In this document: piece after piece, positions 46,272 through 54,282 of the stretch | Position numbering within the stretch: the stretch's first letter is position 1 | Layout: each line of letters starts with the position of its first letter | Origin: Agarivorans aestuarii | GTDB taxonomy: Bacteria > Pseudomonadota > Gammaproteobacteria > Enterobacterales > Celerinatantimonadaceae | Length of the DNA stretch: 64,000 nt | NCBI RefSeq assembly: GCF_019670125.1 | Contig: NZ_AP023033.1 | Coordinates: 2,531,001 to 2,595,000 of the forward strand | Reading direction: 5' to 3' | Made by a program: the position numbers and the translations under genes | Notes under the pieces: model-generated | Seen by the model: the letters and a program-made list of their open reading frames with translations, nothing else | Databases searched by the model: none | What the model was told of the DNA's origin: nothing

Positions 46272-46907
46272 ATGTTAGACCGCTACGCCATAAAAATTAT
46301 AAAAGCGCCCTTAGATTACAGCGCAAAACAGCTCGACAACGCCGGTTTAAGTGCCAACCAAGTCACTCTTATCGGGTTTTTCATAGGCCTAAGTGCCATC
46401 CCTTTTTTAGCTTTTCAGCAATACACTATCGCCTTAGTACTTATTTTACTTAATCGAACTTTTGATGGTTTAGATGGCGCACTAGCTCGAAGACAAGGTT
46501 GTAGTGATTTTGGTGGCTACCTAGATATAGTTTGCGATTTTATTTTTTACTCTGGCGTTGTATTAGGTTTCGCCCTTGCCTCGCCTGAACAAAACGCGGT
46601 AGCGGCAAACGTACTTATTTGGACCTTTATGGGCACCGGTTCAAGTTTTCTAACCTTTGCGATTATGGCCGCTAAACGCAACATTGATAATACAGTTTAC
46701 CCACATAAGTCTTTGTATTATTTAGGTGGCTTAACCGAGGGCACCGAAACCATCGCCACCTTTGTACTATTTTGTTTGTTCCCACAGCACTTCGCTATGT
46801 TAGCACTTATCTTTGCCGCATTGTGCAGCGTAACAACGGTCACTCGAATACTGGCAGCTAAAGCCACATTTACCGACAACGGCGGCACAAGCAACACCGC
46901 TGCGTAA
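46272..46907 (+). CDS. CDP-alcohol phosphatidyltransferase family protein
   Basis: A membrane enzyme of 211 residues with about six membrane segments that transfers a phosphatidyl or related group from a CDP-linked donor to an alcohol. The full motif is visible in DGLDGALARRQGCSDFGGYLDIVCD (spaced as D-x2-D-G-x2-A-R-x8-G-x3-D-x3-D). The substrate is unknown. It follows dnaE2 by about 40 bases; the functional link is not obvious. Its end abuts the terminator that belongs to the SDR gene on the other strand. Confidence 0.87.
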   Translation: MLDRYAIKIIKAPLDYSAKQLDNAGLSANQVTLIGFFIGLSAIPFLAFQQYTIALVLILLNRTFDGLDGALARRQGCSDFGGYLDIVCDFIFYSGVVLGFALASPEQNAVAANVLIWTFMGTGSSFLTFAIMAAKRNIDNTVYPHKSLYYLGGLTEGTETIATFVLFCLFPQHFAMLALIFAALCSVTTVTRILAAKATFTDNGGTSNTAA

Positions 46908-46940
46908 ACAAAAAAACCGGTAATACGCTGTATTACCGGT
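46908..46940 (-). terminator. Intrinsic terminator for the SDR gene
   Basis: ACCGGTAATAC-GCT-GTATTACCGGT is an 11-bp perfect stem. On the minus strand it is followed by TTTTTTTG, so it serves transcription from the SDR side, 140 bases beyond the SDR stop. Confidence 0.8.
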
Positions 46941-47079
46941 GGCAAGTAGCCAAACTAAGCAATCAAAACAATAAAAGGCAGAAATTATTGCTCACCGAAC
47001 ACTTAGTGGTTTATGTAACTTGATAGCTCGAATCACTGGGCAGAGTCTTAGCTCAGCGCAGCGCAGCTTGGCCAAATAA

Positions 47080-47850
47080 CTACTCCGCAGCTAAGCTATT
47101 GTAGGCATTAATACTCATACCCGCAGTAAAGCCGCCATCTACACCAATCGTTTGTCCATTAACAAAAGCACAATCTGGCGCAGCTAGAAAGTGAATAATA
47201 GCTGCCACTTCTTCGGGCTCGGCAATGCGACCAAGCGGCACTGCTTTATGCTCCATACGCAATTGAGGCTCACCACCTTCGGCTCGTGCCATTGGTGTAT
47301 CCACAGATGTTGGACAAATGGCATTCACTCGAATATTTTGCTCACCTAACTCTAAGGCAGCGGTTTTAGTAATCCCCAATACCGCCCATTTAGAGCTTAC
47401 ATAAGGCGCTAAGTAAGGCACACCCTGTACACCCGCGGCAGAGGCAACATTCACTATGCTACCGCCTTGGGTCATATACTGTGTGGCGTGTTTAATGCCA
47501 TAAACCACACCCATGGTGTTCACATTAAAATTGAAATCAAAATCTTCTTTTTCAGATTCAAGCAACGTGTTGTAACCGCGATTAACTCCAGCGCAGTTGA
47601 CTACAATGTCGATTTTTCCGCATAGGTCGTTGGCTACGGCCATAAGGTTGCGAACCGAGTTTTCGTCTGACACATCGGTTTTTACAAAAATACCGCCAAT
47701 GTGCTCGGCAAACTCAATAGCATTCTTTCGCCCAGCGATTACCACTGTTGCGCCAGCTTTTGCCATACGCTCGGCTGCTGCTGCACCAATACCAGAAGTG
47801 CCGCCGGTAATTACCGCCACTTTACCGTCTAAATTAAATAGTTGATTCAT
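47080..47850 (-). CDS. SDR family oxidoreductase, candidate DEH reductase
   Basis: A 256-residue classical short-chain dehydrogenase. Cofactor motif TGGTSGIGAAAAERM, the VNCAG motif, catalytic Ser in NVASAAGVQG and YxxxK in APYVSSKWAVLG are all present; C-terminal FVNGQTIGVDGGF is typical. In alginate-degrading bacteria an SDR reduces 4-deoxy-L-erythro-5-hexoseulose uronate (DEH) to KDG. Its location beside a GntR-FCD regulator and SSS symporter supports that, but the substrate is an inference. A generic 3-ketoacyl or sugar-alcohol dehydrogenase is the alternative. It is convergent with the phosphatidyltransferase gene. Confidence 0.75.
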   Translation of the reverse strand: MNQLFNLDGKVAVITGGTSGIGAAAAERMAKAGATVVIAGRKNAIEFAEHIGGIFVKTDVSDENSVRNLMAVANDLCGKIDIVVNCAGVNRGYNTLLESEKEDFDFNFNVNTMGVVYGIKHATQYMTQGGSIVNVASAAGVQGVPYLAPYVSSKWAVLGITKTAALELGEQNIRVNAICPTSVDTPMARAEGGEPQLRMEHKAVPLGRIAEPEEVAAIIHFLAAPDCAFVNGQTIGVDGGFTAGMSINAYNSLAAE

Positions 47851-47900
47851 CTCTTCACCTCTTATCGTTTGTGCAGCGCTATGCCGCCTTGAATAACGAC

Positions 47901-47963
47901 AAGTTACCTAAGTTAGCCGTGGTAACAGAGTTACACACTGGAACGCTAGGTAAGTTACCTAAG
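47901..47963. repeat. Duplicated AAGTTACCTAAG with a palindrome
   Basis: AAGTTACCTAAG occurs at 47901-47912 and again at 47952-47963, 51 bases apart. The second copy is part of the perfect 15-base palindrome TAGGTAAGTTACCTA (47947-47961). Position 50-113 bases before the SDR start suggests an operator pair or an RNA-level element. Confidence 0.55.
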
Positions 47964-48227
47964 CAAAAAGACTTAGATCGAGACACAGATAAAATACTAC
48001 AAAAGCCTCGAAGCTAGGTGAATAGAATTAACTAACCCATGAAAATACACAATTGATTCAGTGGCTTACATTAGGTTACAAATTAAGCAAGCAAATAGCA
48101 GATAAATAGCCAGTAAAAGCTGCGAATAACAAATCATAAAAAAGGGGGGAAATAGACGAGGTGGATTAAAGAACAAACAAGCGGCTGATTAGACATTCGA
48201 CTCTAATCTAAACTAAAAAACATTTCT

Positions 48228-48239
48228 TTTGTAATACAT
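48228..48239 (-). promoter_or_regulatory. Candidate GntR operator, SDR side
   Basis: TTTGTAATACAT contains the palindrome TGTA-A-TACA. It reads identically, on the opposite strand, to the site at 49228. It lies just beyond the gntR terminator and about 380 bases upstream of the SDR gene. Confidence 0.5.
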
Positions 48240-48257
48240 GAAATGGATGACGACCAT

Positions 48258-48285
48258 AAAAAAACCTCGCCTTGCGAGGTTTTTT
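48258..48285 (-). terminator. Intrinsic terminator after gntR
   Basis: AAAAAAACCTCGC-CTT-GCGAGGTTTTTT overlaps the last base of the gntR stop region; A and T runs flank the 7-bp stem on both sides. Confidence 0.85.
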
Positions 48286-49000
48286 ACACTTTTACTTCTG
48301 GCAGACGGTGGTTGCTGTTATTAAGCAATGCCACATTCGCATCACGAGCTTTATCGGGATCGCCAGCCATAATTGCTTGGTAAATAGCAGTATGTTCTGA
48401 CATACAGGTTCCACCTTCTTTAGAAGAATGCTGGAAAAATCCAATGAACATTACCTGCAATACATTAGCAAAAGGAATATAAAAACTGTTTCCCGTGGCT
48501 AAATATACCGTGCGGTGAAATTGTAAATCAGTTTCTACCCAATCGCTTTGGTCTTCACTCTTGGCGATCTCAACCATACGCTGGTAATACTCAGACAATT
48601 TCATGCGTTGTTCTGCACTGGCATTAATAGCGGCTAAAGCGGCTGCTTCTGGTTCTATAGCGCGGCGTAAGGCTAGAAACTCGGTCAAGGTATCGCTTGT
48701 TTCACCCACACCAGACATCCAGCTTAGTAGTTGAGAATCTAACATATTCCAGTGTTCGCGACTTTTAACTCGAGTGCCAATTTTTGGGCGAGATTCAAGC
48801 AAGCCTTTTGAGCTAAGGTGCTTAATTGCTTCACGCAGAGCAGTTCTACTAACGCCAAATTGTTCACACAATTCCATCTCTGATGGAATAATACTGTCTT
48901 GAGGCAGCGCACCAGACAAAATACTTCTGGCAATCTCCCTTGCTACTTGTAAGTGTAAACTACGCGAAGCGCCTTCAATCATTGCAAATTCGTTAGCCAT
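48284..49000 (-). CDS. GntR family (FadR/FCD subfamily) transcriptional regulator
   Basis: A 238-residue cytoplasmic repressor. The N-terminal winged helix is around residues 15-80 (ALPQDSIIPSEMELCEQFGVSRTALREAIKHLSSKGL, GTRV wing). The C-terminal all-helical FCD ligand domain (about 95-225) has the metal or acid-binding histidines (DLQFHRTVYLATGN, MSEHTAIYQAIMAGD). FCD members often sense sugar acids or organic acids. Neighbours (SDR, SSS symporter) and shared palindromes near these and the alginate lyase suggest it senses an alginate breakdown product, for example DEH or KDG; this is an inference. Confidence 0.85.
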   Translation of the reverse strand: MANEFAMIEGASRSLHLQVAREIARSILSGALPQDSIIPSEMELCEQFGVSRTALREAIKHLSSKGLLESRPKIGTRVKSREHWNMLDSQLLSWMSGVGETSDTLTEFLALRRAIEPEAAALAAINASAEQRMKLSEYYQRMVEIAKSEDQSDWVETDLQFHRTVYLATGNSFYIPFANVLQVMFIGFFQHSSKEGGTCMSEHTAIYQAIMAGDPDKARDANVALLNNSNHRLPEVKV

Positions 49001-49227
49001 AGGTGTCCTTTTTACTATCCTATGAAATCATCCATTCATATTAATTTAGTGCAGCATATTCGATGCTGCACGACTAATGTGTGCCTACGTTAACAGATTT
49101 AAAAAATTACACTACACGAATCACGATAGTGTTTTGATATTGCTGTACTTTTTTCAATACACCCTAAGTAAAAAACAATAAAAAACTGTCGCCAATCACC
49201 GACACCAGGTCAAAATTCACACAGTTA

Positions 49228-49239
49228 ATGTATTACAAA
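49228..49239 (+). promoter_or_regulatory. Candidate GntR operator, central
   Basis: ATGTATTACAAA contains TGTA-T-TACA. It lies about 230 bases upstream of gntR and 240 upstream of the symporter. Confidence 0.5.
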
Positions 49240-49408
49240 TTGTGAGCCGATAGGCAGCCTCAAAAATAGCATTTTGTTACATTGTGTTTACCAAATGCCG
49301 CTACACTAAAAATTGCATCTATCAATTGAGACCATTTTGATGGGATCCAGATAACGTTTTTAACTGGATTAAACATAAAAGTGAGATCAGAATCGCAGTT
49401 AGCTCTAT

Positions 49409-49420
49409 ATGTCATACAAT
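49409..49420 (+). promoter_or_regulatory. Candidate GntR operator at the symporter promoter
   Basis: ATGTCATACAAT fits the pattern ATGTNNTACAAW with one departure from the palindrome. Its right half, TACAAT, is a likely -10 box, so binding would block the promoter. Confidence 0.5.
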
Positions 49421-49476
49421 AATGCCATAGTGCTTGTTAAGGTAAACCCATCTACTATGGAAGAGGAATAACAGAA

Positions 49477-51252
49477 ATGGATTTAAACGTCCTGATTGTA
49501 CTCATTTACTTTTGCTTTTTGATCGCCATTGGCTGGATGTTTAGAACATTTACCAATAACACCAGCGACTACTTTCGTGGGGGCGGTAAAATGCTCTGGT
49601 GGATGGTAGGTGCAACCGCCTTTATGACCCAGTTTAGCGCTTGGACCTTCACCGGTGCAGCTGGTAAAGCCTATACCGATGGCTTAGCCGTTGCCATTAT
49701 CTTCGTAGCCAATGCCTTTGGTTACTTTATGAACTACGCCTACTTCGCGCCTAAATTCCGTCAACTTCGTGTTGTAACGGTAATTCAAGCAATCCGCATG
49801 CGTTTTGGTAAATATAACGAACAAGTATTTACTTGGTCTGGTATGCCAAACAGTGTGGTATCTGCGGGTATTTGGCTAAATGGTTTGGCTATTATCGCTT
49901 CAGGTATTTTTGGTTTCGACATGACCTGGACCATTGTTCTTACGGGTTTAGTGGTACTCATTATGTCTGTAACAGGTGGCTCTTGGGCGGTAATCGCATC
50001 TGACTTTATGCAGATGGTCGTGATTATGGCCGTAACCGTAACCTGTTGTATTGTTGCCATAATCCACTCCGGCGGCGTAGGCAACATTTTAGATGAGTTC
50101 CCGCGTGACTTCGTCATCGGTGACAATCTTAACTACGTAAGCATCCTAACGATTTGGGCATTCTTCATCTTTGTTAAGCAGTTCAGCATTACCAATAACA
50201 TGCTTAACTCTTACCGCTACCTTGCCGCTAAAGATTCAAAAAATGCTAAAAAAGCCGCATTGCTAGCGTGTTGTTTAATGACCTTAGGTCCAGTAATTTG
50301 GTTTATCCCACCATGGTTCTTAGCAGGCCAAGGCGTTGACTTAGCAGCTATGCACCCAGAAATGGGCAGTAAAGCCGCCGATGCAGCCTACTTAGCCTTT
50401 GTTGAGCTATACATGCCAGCCGGTATGGTAGGTCTGCTAATTGCAGCAATGTTTGCCGCCACCATGAGCTCTATGGACTCTGGCCTAAACCGTAACTCTG
50501 GTATCTTTGTTAAAAACTTCTATGAACCAGTATTACGCCCAGAAGCTTCAGAAAAAGAACTAGTAGCAGTATCTAAAATCACTTCTACGGTATTTGGTAT
50601 TCTGATTATTCTCTTTGCCTTGTTCATTAACTCCTTAAAAGGCTTAAGTTTATTTGACGCCATGATGTTTGCCGGTGCCATGCTTGGCTTCCCAATGACT
50701 ATCCCTGCTTTCTTAGGCTTCTTTATCAAAAAAACGCCTGACTGGGCTGGCTGGGGAACCCTATTAGTAGGTGCTTGTGTTTCTTATATTGTTGGTTTTG
50801 TTATTGGCCCACAACATATTCAAGACTTCTTCGGCTTAGAACAAGAGCTTACTAACCGTGAGTGGAAAGATCTTAAAGTAGCAATTGCCCTAATCGGTCA
50901 CATTACTTTAACTGGCGGCTTCTTTGTAATGTCTCAACTGTTCTACAAAGGCTTAAGTGAAGAGCGTTCAAAAGACGTAGATAAGTTCTTTAACAACTTA
51001 CACACGCCACTTGTTAACGAATCAGCTGAGCAAGAAGTGTTAGATAACAAACAACGCAGCATGCTAGGTAAACTTATTGCAGCAGCCGGTGCCTTTGTAA
51101 TGTTGTTAGTAGTATTACCAAACAGCCTTGGTGACCGCTTTGTGTTTATCCTTTGTGGTGCGATTATCCTCGGCGTTGGCGTATTGCTGATAAAAGCAAA
51201 CACTAGCAATAAAAAGCCACCGCTAAACCAAGCTGTAGAAACCGAGTCTTAA
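49477..51252 (+). CDS. Sodium:solute symporter (SSS family), candidate alginate-oligosaccharide transporter
   Basis: A 591-residue inner-membrane Na+ symporter with about 13-14 membrane segments. The start MDLNVLIVLIYFCFLIAIGW, followed by SDYFRGGGKMLWWMVGATAFMTQFSAWTFTGAAGKAY, is the SSS core. The GLLIAAMFAATMSSMDSGLNRNSGIF segment is the family signature including the Na2 serines. Marine alginate degraders use SSS members (Toa proteins) to import oligoalginate or DEH; this gene is divergent from a GntR regulator and has one of its likely operators in the promoter. The substrate is inferred from context only. AGAGGA precedes the ATG. Confidence 0.85.
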   Translation: MDLNVLIVLIYFCFLIAIGWMFRTFTNNTSDYFRGGGKMLWWMVGATAFMTQFSAWTFTGAAGKAYTDGLAVAIIFVANAFGYFMNYAYFAPKFRQLRVVTVIQAIRMRFGKYNEQVFTWSGMPNSVVSAGIWLNGLAIIASGIFGFDMTWTIVLTGLVVLIMSVTGGSWAVIASDFMQMVVIMAVTVTCCIVAIIHSGGVGNILDEFPRDFVIGDNLNYVSILTIWAFFIFVKQFSITNNMLNSYRYLAAKDSKNAKKAALLACCLMTLGPVIWFIPPWFLAGQGVDLAAMHPEMGSKAADAAYLAFVELYMPAGMVGLLIAAMFAATMSSMDSGLNRNSGIFVKNFYEPVLRPEASEKELVAVSKITSTVFGILIILFALFINSLKGLSLFDAMMFAGAMLGFPMTIPAFLGFFIKKTPDWAGWGTLLVGACVSYIVGFVIGPQHIQDFFGLEQELTNREWKDLKVAIALIGHITLTGGFFVMSQLFYKGLSEERSKDVDKFFNNLHTPLVNESAEQEVLDNKQRSMLGKLIAAAGAFVMLLVVLPNSLGDRFVFILCGAIILGVGVLLIKANTSNKKPPLNQAVETES

Positions 51253-51292
51253 TAAGACCTGTAGCAACAAGGAACTGACCATTCCTTCTTTT

Positions 51293-51329
51293 GCAGTGTT
51301 TAGGGTGTTGGCCTAAACACTGCCTTTTT
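51293..51329 (+). terminator. Intrinsic terminator after the symporter gene
   Basis: GCAGTGTTTAGG and CCTAAACACTGC form a perfect 12-bp stem with a seven-base loop, followed by CTTTTTG. Confidence 0.85.
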
Positions 51330-51388
51330 GCTTTTAGCCCCTAACAAAATCAACAGGCTTTAAGCCCTTCCCTTTCAGGTAGATAAAC

Positions 51389-51420
51389 AAAAAAGCTAAG
51401 CACTAAGTGCTTAGCTTTTT
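51389..51420. terminator. Second bidirectional hairpin
   Basis: AAAAAGCTAAGCACT and AGTGCTTAGCTTTTT form a near-perfect palindrome with A and T runs on either side. It has no obvious own gene and may mark the old boundary where the LysR cassette was inserted. Confidence 0.65.
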
Positions 51421-51629
51421 ATTTGTTACCGATGTCTTTATGCGTCGCTAAATAGTCAACTTCCCGCTCACACTATTTTCTACGGACAATAAAGGTTGAA
51501 CATTACAATATAGCCTGAGCATTTTTTAGTTAAAATGCTTAGCCACCTAACTCATTGTTGCCCCAAAACGCTCTAGGAAGTAAATCTATATAATCCAATC
51601 TTTCATTTTTGCATGGATGAAAATCAAAC

Positions 51630-51675
51630 TTGTCTATTTTTGAACTTTAGAATGTTTCGTAGGATAGTGCCATCA
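51630..51675 (+). promoter_or_regulatory. Cassette promoter A, upstream of the DoxX-like gene
   Basis: TTGTCTATTTTTGA (51630-51643), a -10-like TAGGAT (51660-51665) and CCATCA (51670-51675) occur at exactly the spacing seen at 53270-53315. The DoxX-like ATG is 29 bases further on. Confidence 0.6.
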
Positions 51676-51703
51676 ACTTGCTAATACATAATGAAGGTTT
51701 GAA

Positions 51704-52219
51704 ATGAGCACATCACAACTAATTCTTGAGTTATCTCTTATAGGCACGATGCTACTCGTTACGGGTGTTTTTTTGGTTCGTAGTTATGACAAAACTGACA
51801 GCGTAGGCACAAAAATTCAAAAGATACTAACGGGTCTTCTTGGTGCCTTTATGGTGATGGCGGGAACAGTAAAATTCTTTGACCCGTTCACGACGATGTT
51901 TGCAAAACAAATTGCACTGAGCGAACTGCCTTTCCCAACTTTGTCTCGCTGGGCGGGGCAATTAGGTGAGATTTTTGCAGGTCTACTGCTGCTTGTAGTG
52001 ATGATTGGTAATAAAGTTCTACCTGCGCCGATTAAAGATAAAGCGATGCAGTTATCAACGCTATTAACGACAGCAATTATGATTGTGGCTGTGTATGTTC
52101 ACCTGCTGCCAAGTGTGCCAGCGGAGGTATTGCCACTTCAGTCTAAACCGCCTGTAATGACACTGATTATTCTTGGTTTAGCGTGGTTGAATACATTCCT
52201 ATATTTTCGTAAAAAGTAA
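51704..52219 (+). CDS. DoxX-like integral membrane protein
   Basis: A 171-residue membrane protein with four predicted segments (LILELSLIGTMLLVTGVFLV, ILTGLLGAFMVMAGTVKF, LGEIFAGLLLLVVMIG, LLTTAIMIVAVYVHLL) and a last hydrophobic stretch before FLYFRKK. The fold resembles the DoxX/YphA family; members accompany oxidoreductases or stress systems, but the function is unknown. It has the same promoter layout as the DUF2798-CMD operon and is convergent with the lysR gene, suggesting common control. A strong terminator follows. Confidence 0.65.
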   Translation: MSTSQLILELSLIGTMLLVTGVFLVRSYDKTDSVGTKIQKILTGLLGAFMVMAGTVKFFDPFTTMFAKQIALSELPFPTLSRWAGQLGEIFAGLLLLVVMIGNKVLPAPIKDKAMQLSTLLTTAIMIVAVYVHLLPSVPAEVLPLQSKPPVMTLIILGLAWLNTFLYFRKK

Positions 52220-52235
52220 TCACTAACAATACAAG

Positions 52236-52268
52236 CGCCAGATTAGTTCGTCTAGTCTGGCGTTTTTT
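52236..52268 (+). terminator. Intrinsic terminator between DoxX-like gene and lysR
   Basis: CGCCAGATTAG and CTAGTCTGGCG pair over 11 bp (one G-U), loop TTCGT, then TTTTTT on the plus strand. Confidence 0.8.
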
Positions 52269-52282
52269 CTTTCTGGTGACGA

Positions 52283-53203
52283 TTAATCTCGTTCTGAGTT
52301 TATCGAAGCTAAGAACTCTGCCGATTGACCAAAGCGTTCAAAAATCATATCTCTAAAAGCTACCACTCTGGTCGCTATCAGTTTTCTGTCTGCCCACACC
52401 AAGAATGCTTTACCTGTAGGGCATTCAACGTCTGGCAATACCTCGACTAACTTTTTTCTTTCGGCAGGCTTTTCAAAGGCGGCTCTCGGCATCATACAGA
52501 TCCCCGCACCTGCTAATGTTGCATCAATATTCAAGCGTAAACTGCTAACGGAATATCGTGGTTGATAGGGGATACTGATCGCTTTGCCATCTTCTTTTAG
52601 TTCCCAGTATGGCAAGTTATTCCCAGATAGTAGCTGATGATCAATCAACTCTTCTGCCCGCTCAGGCTGGCCATGCTTTTCGATATAGTTTGGGGATGCT
52701 GCAAGCATTAATGGTGACTCAAACAATTGGCGCTGTATTAAGTGACTGGCATGAGGTGGAATGGTCACAATCGCAAGATCTATCTGCTCATCAAAGAAAC
52801 GCTCTGTGCCTGCACTAAATTGAATCGTGACGGAGACTTCTGGGTGATTCTGCATAAACTCAATCGCCATTTTTTGCAAAAAGTTATCCGCAAATGGCTC
52901 TGGGCAAGAGACTCGGATTTCGCCCGTTAATACTGGCTGGCTATTGGAAAGCTGCGTCCACTCATCATTTAGCTGCATAAAGAGAGCAGCAAAGCGTTGG
53001 TAGTATTCGTCACCTGCTGTGGTGAGTTGGAACTGCTTTGCATTACGGTGTACCAGTTTTTCACCCAGCTTATCTTCAAGGCTTGCCACTGCCCTTGATA
53101 GTGTTGGTGCTGAAACGTGGGTTTTAAGACTCGCGGCTGCAAAACCACCGCACTCGACAGATTGGCAAAACAGGTAGAGGTTAGAGATGTCCTTTGCTTT
53201 CAT
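52283..53203 (-). CDS. LysR family transcriptional regulator
   Basis: A 306-residue LTTR. The N-terminal winged helix covers residues 1-65 (SNLYLFCQSVECGGFAAASLKTHVSAPTLSRAVASLEDKLGEKLVHR). The C-terminal periplasmic-binding-like effector domain follows (GEIRVSCPEPFADNFLQKM, IDLAIVTIPPHASHLIQR, GAGICMMPRAAFE). It is divergent from the DUF2798-CMD operon and likely controls it and the DoxX-like gene. A 13-base inverted repeat spans its own start codon, suggesting autoregulation. The effector is unknown. Confidence 0.9.
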   Translation of the reverse strand: MKAKDISNLYLFCQSVECGGFAAASLKTHVSAPTLSRAVASLEDKLGEKLVHRNAKQFQLTTAGDEYYQRFAALFMQLNDEWTQLSNSQPVLTGEIRVSCPEPFADNFLQKMAIEFMQNHPEVSVTIQFSAGTERFFDEQIDLAIVTIPPHASHLIQRQLFESPLMLAASPNYIEKHGQPERAEELIDHQLLSGNNLPYWELKEDGKAISIPYQPRYSVSSLRLNIDATLAGAGICMMPRAAFEKPAERKKLVEVLPDVECPTGKAFLVWADRKLIATRVVAFRDMIFERFGQSAEFLASINSERD

Positions 53204-53255
53204 ATTTGATCACTCTTGAGCGTTGTACTCTGAGTTAATCATTCAAATATGAAAG
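53197..53255. repeat. 13-base inverted repeat at the lysR start
   Basis: CTTTCATATTTGA (53197-53209, covering the lysR ATG on the other strand) and its exact complement TCAAATATGAAAG (53243-53255) stand 33 bases apart. The sequence beyond (ATCACTC / GAGTTAATC) is partly paired too. It could be a LysR operator pair or a duplicated lysR start. Confidence 0.6.
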
Positions 53256-53269
53256 ATTCAAGTTCAATG

Positions 53270-53315
53270 TTGTCTATTTTTGATTGAGAAGTTCAGGGCT
53301 AATATAACCCCATCA
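53270..53315 (+). promoter_or_regulatory. Cassette promoter B, upstream of DUF2798
   Basis: TTGTCTATTTTTGA (53270-53283), -10-like TAATAT (53300-53305) and CCATCA (53310-53315) match promoter A block by block, though the sequence between them differs. Confidence 0.6.
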
Positions 53316-53350
53316 GTTAGCCAAACTCGGTTAAGTATAGAGAGTTAATC

Positions 53351-53593
53351 ATGAAAAAACTTCCACGTAAATTCCAATATCCACTAATGGTTTCTATGGT
53401 TCTGCCTACTATGCTTCTTAGTATGCCAGCTATCATGGTTGCTAAGACACTCCCTGCAAATGGTGTGTTCTTTGATGCGTGGTTAAATGCAGTTTCACAA
53501 ATGGTGCCATCTGCACTGTTAGTTTTAGCCCTTGTTGCACCAACGGTTCGCCTGTTCGTAACCAAAGTGCTGCTAGAGCCTGAAGTAAAATAA
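53351..53593 (+). CDS. DUF2798 family membrane protein
   Basis: An 80-residue protein with two membrane segments (YPLMVSMVLPTMLLSMPAIMV and MVPSALLVLALVAPTVRLFV) matching DUF2798. The start KKLPRKFQYPLMVS is typical. Function is unknown; members often occur next to LysR regulators and small oxidoreductases, as here. It is the first gene of a likely operon with the CMD-family gene 36 bases downstream. Confidence 0.82.
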   Translation: MKKLPRKFQYPLMVSMVLPTMLLSMPAIMVAKTLPANGVFFDAWLNAVSQMVPSALLVLALVAPTVRLFVTKVLLEPEVK

Positions 53594-53629
53594 GTAAGCG
53601 TTAATAAGTCAGAGAATGGGAAAGAGAAA

Positions 53630-54181
53630 ATGAGCGAATTTAAACTACACACTGTTGAGTCAGCACCGGAGAAAAGCAAAGCAATCCTTGAGGGCGCACA
53701 AAAGCAAATGGGTATGGTTCCGGGTCTTTACGCGGTAATGGCAGAATCTCCTCAAATTCTAACAGCATACACGCAACTGCATCAGCAATTTACTAACACG
53801 TCATTTGATGCGGAAGAACTAACGGTAGTATGGCAAACCATTAACGTTGAGCACGAGTGTCACTACTGCGTTCCTGCACACACTGGTATCGCACACTCGA
53901 TGAAGGTTGACCCTGCACTGACTGAAGCACTGCGTAATGATGAAGCAATGCCAACTGAAAAGTTGCAAGCACTTAAAGACTTCACTCTAGCGGTAGTGCG
54001 TGAGCGTGGCAATGTATCAGAGGCAGACCTAACAGCATTCTTCTCAGCGGGTTACGGTCAGCAGCAGGTACTTGAAGTGATTCTTGGCCTATCGCAAAAG
54101 GTGATCAGCAACTACGTAAACCACGTTGCTCACACACCTGTAGACAAAGTATTTGAAAAGTTTGCTTGGTCTAAAAAATAG
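53630..54181 (+). CDS. Carboxymuconolactone decarboxylase (AhpD-like) family protein
   Basis: A 183-residue helical protein of the CMD/AhpD superfamily. The catalytic motif HECHYCVPAHTGIA contains the CxxCxxxH that in AhpD relatives acts as peroxidase or disulfide reductase, with the Glu just before it. Thus a role in handling peroxide or organic hydroperoxide is more likely than decarboxylation, but this is an inference. It lies in an operon with DUF2798 under the LysR-linked promoter. Stop is followed by a loose hairpin (CGAACAAGTAAGTTCG) and TTTCTTT, a weak terminator. Confidence 0.85.
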   Translation: MSEFKLHTVESAPEKSKAILEGAQKQMGMVPGLYAVMAESPQILTAYTQLHQQFTNTSFDAEELTVVWQTINVEHECHYCVPAHTGIAHSMKVDPALTEALRNDEAMPTEKLQALKDFTLAVVRERGNVSEADLTAFFSAGYGQQQVLEVILGLSQKVISNYVNHVAHTPVDKVFEKFAWSKK

Positions 54182-54282
54182 TCACACGAGCTAGATGTCA
54201 TAGAGCGAACAAGTAAGTTCGCTCTTTCTTTACAAAACTTCCAATTTAGACGTCTGTTAGCAACAGTACAATGAGGGAGCAT

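Larger units (their letters stand above)
47851..48257. other. Intergenic region upstream of the SDR gene
   Basis: About 400 bases between the SDR start and the gntR terminator. It contains the repeated AAGTTACCTAAG element (47901-47963) and, further out, the TGTAATACA site (48228-48239). No open reading frame of note was seen. If the promoter is near 48228 the SDR mRNA would have a leader of about 375 nt. Confidence 0.6.
49001..49476. other. Divergent regulatory region between gntR and the symporter
   Basis: About 475 bases with no convincing gene. It carries two of the TGTANTACA-type sites (49228-49239 and 49409-49420) and must hold both promoters. The AT-rich TACAAT (49415-49420), within the second site, is a fair -10 for the symporter. 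Confidence 0.6.
51253..51703. other. Intergenic region between symporter and DoxX-like gene
   Basis: It holds a terminator (51293-51329), a second palindromic hairpin (51389-51420) and the promoter-like block of the LysR cassette (51630-51675). The stretch 51421-51629 shows no gene, repeat or RNA that I can support. Confidence 0.6.
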
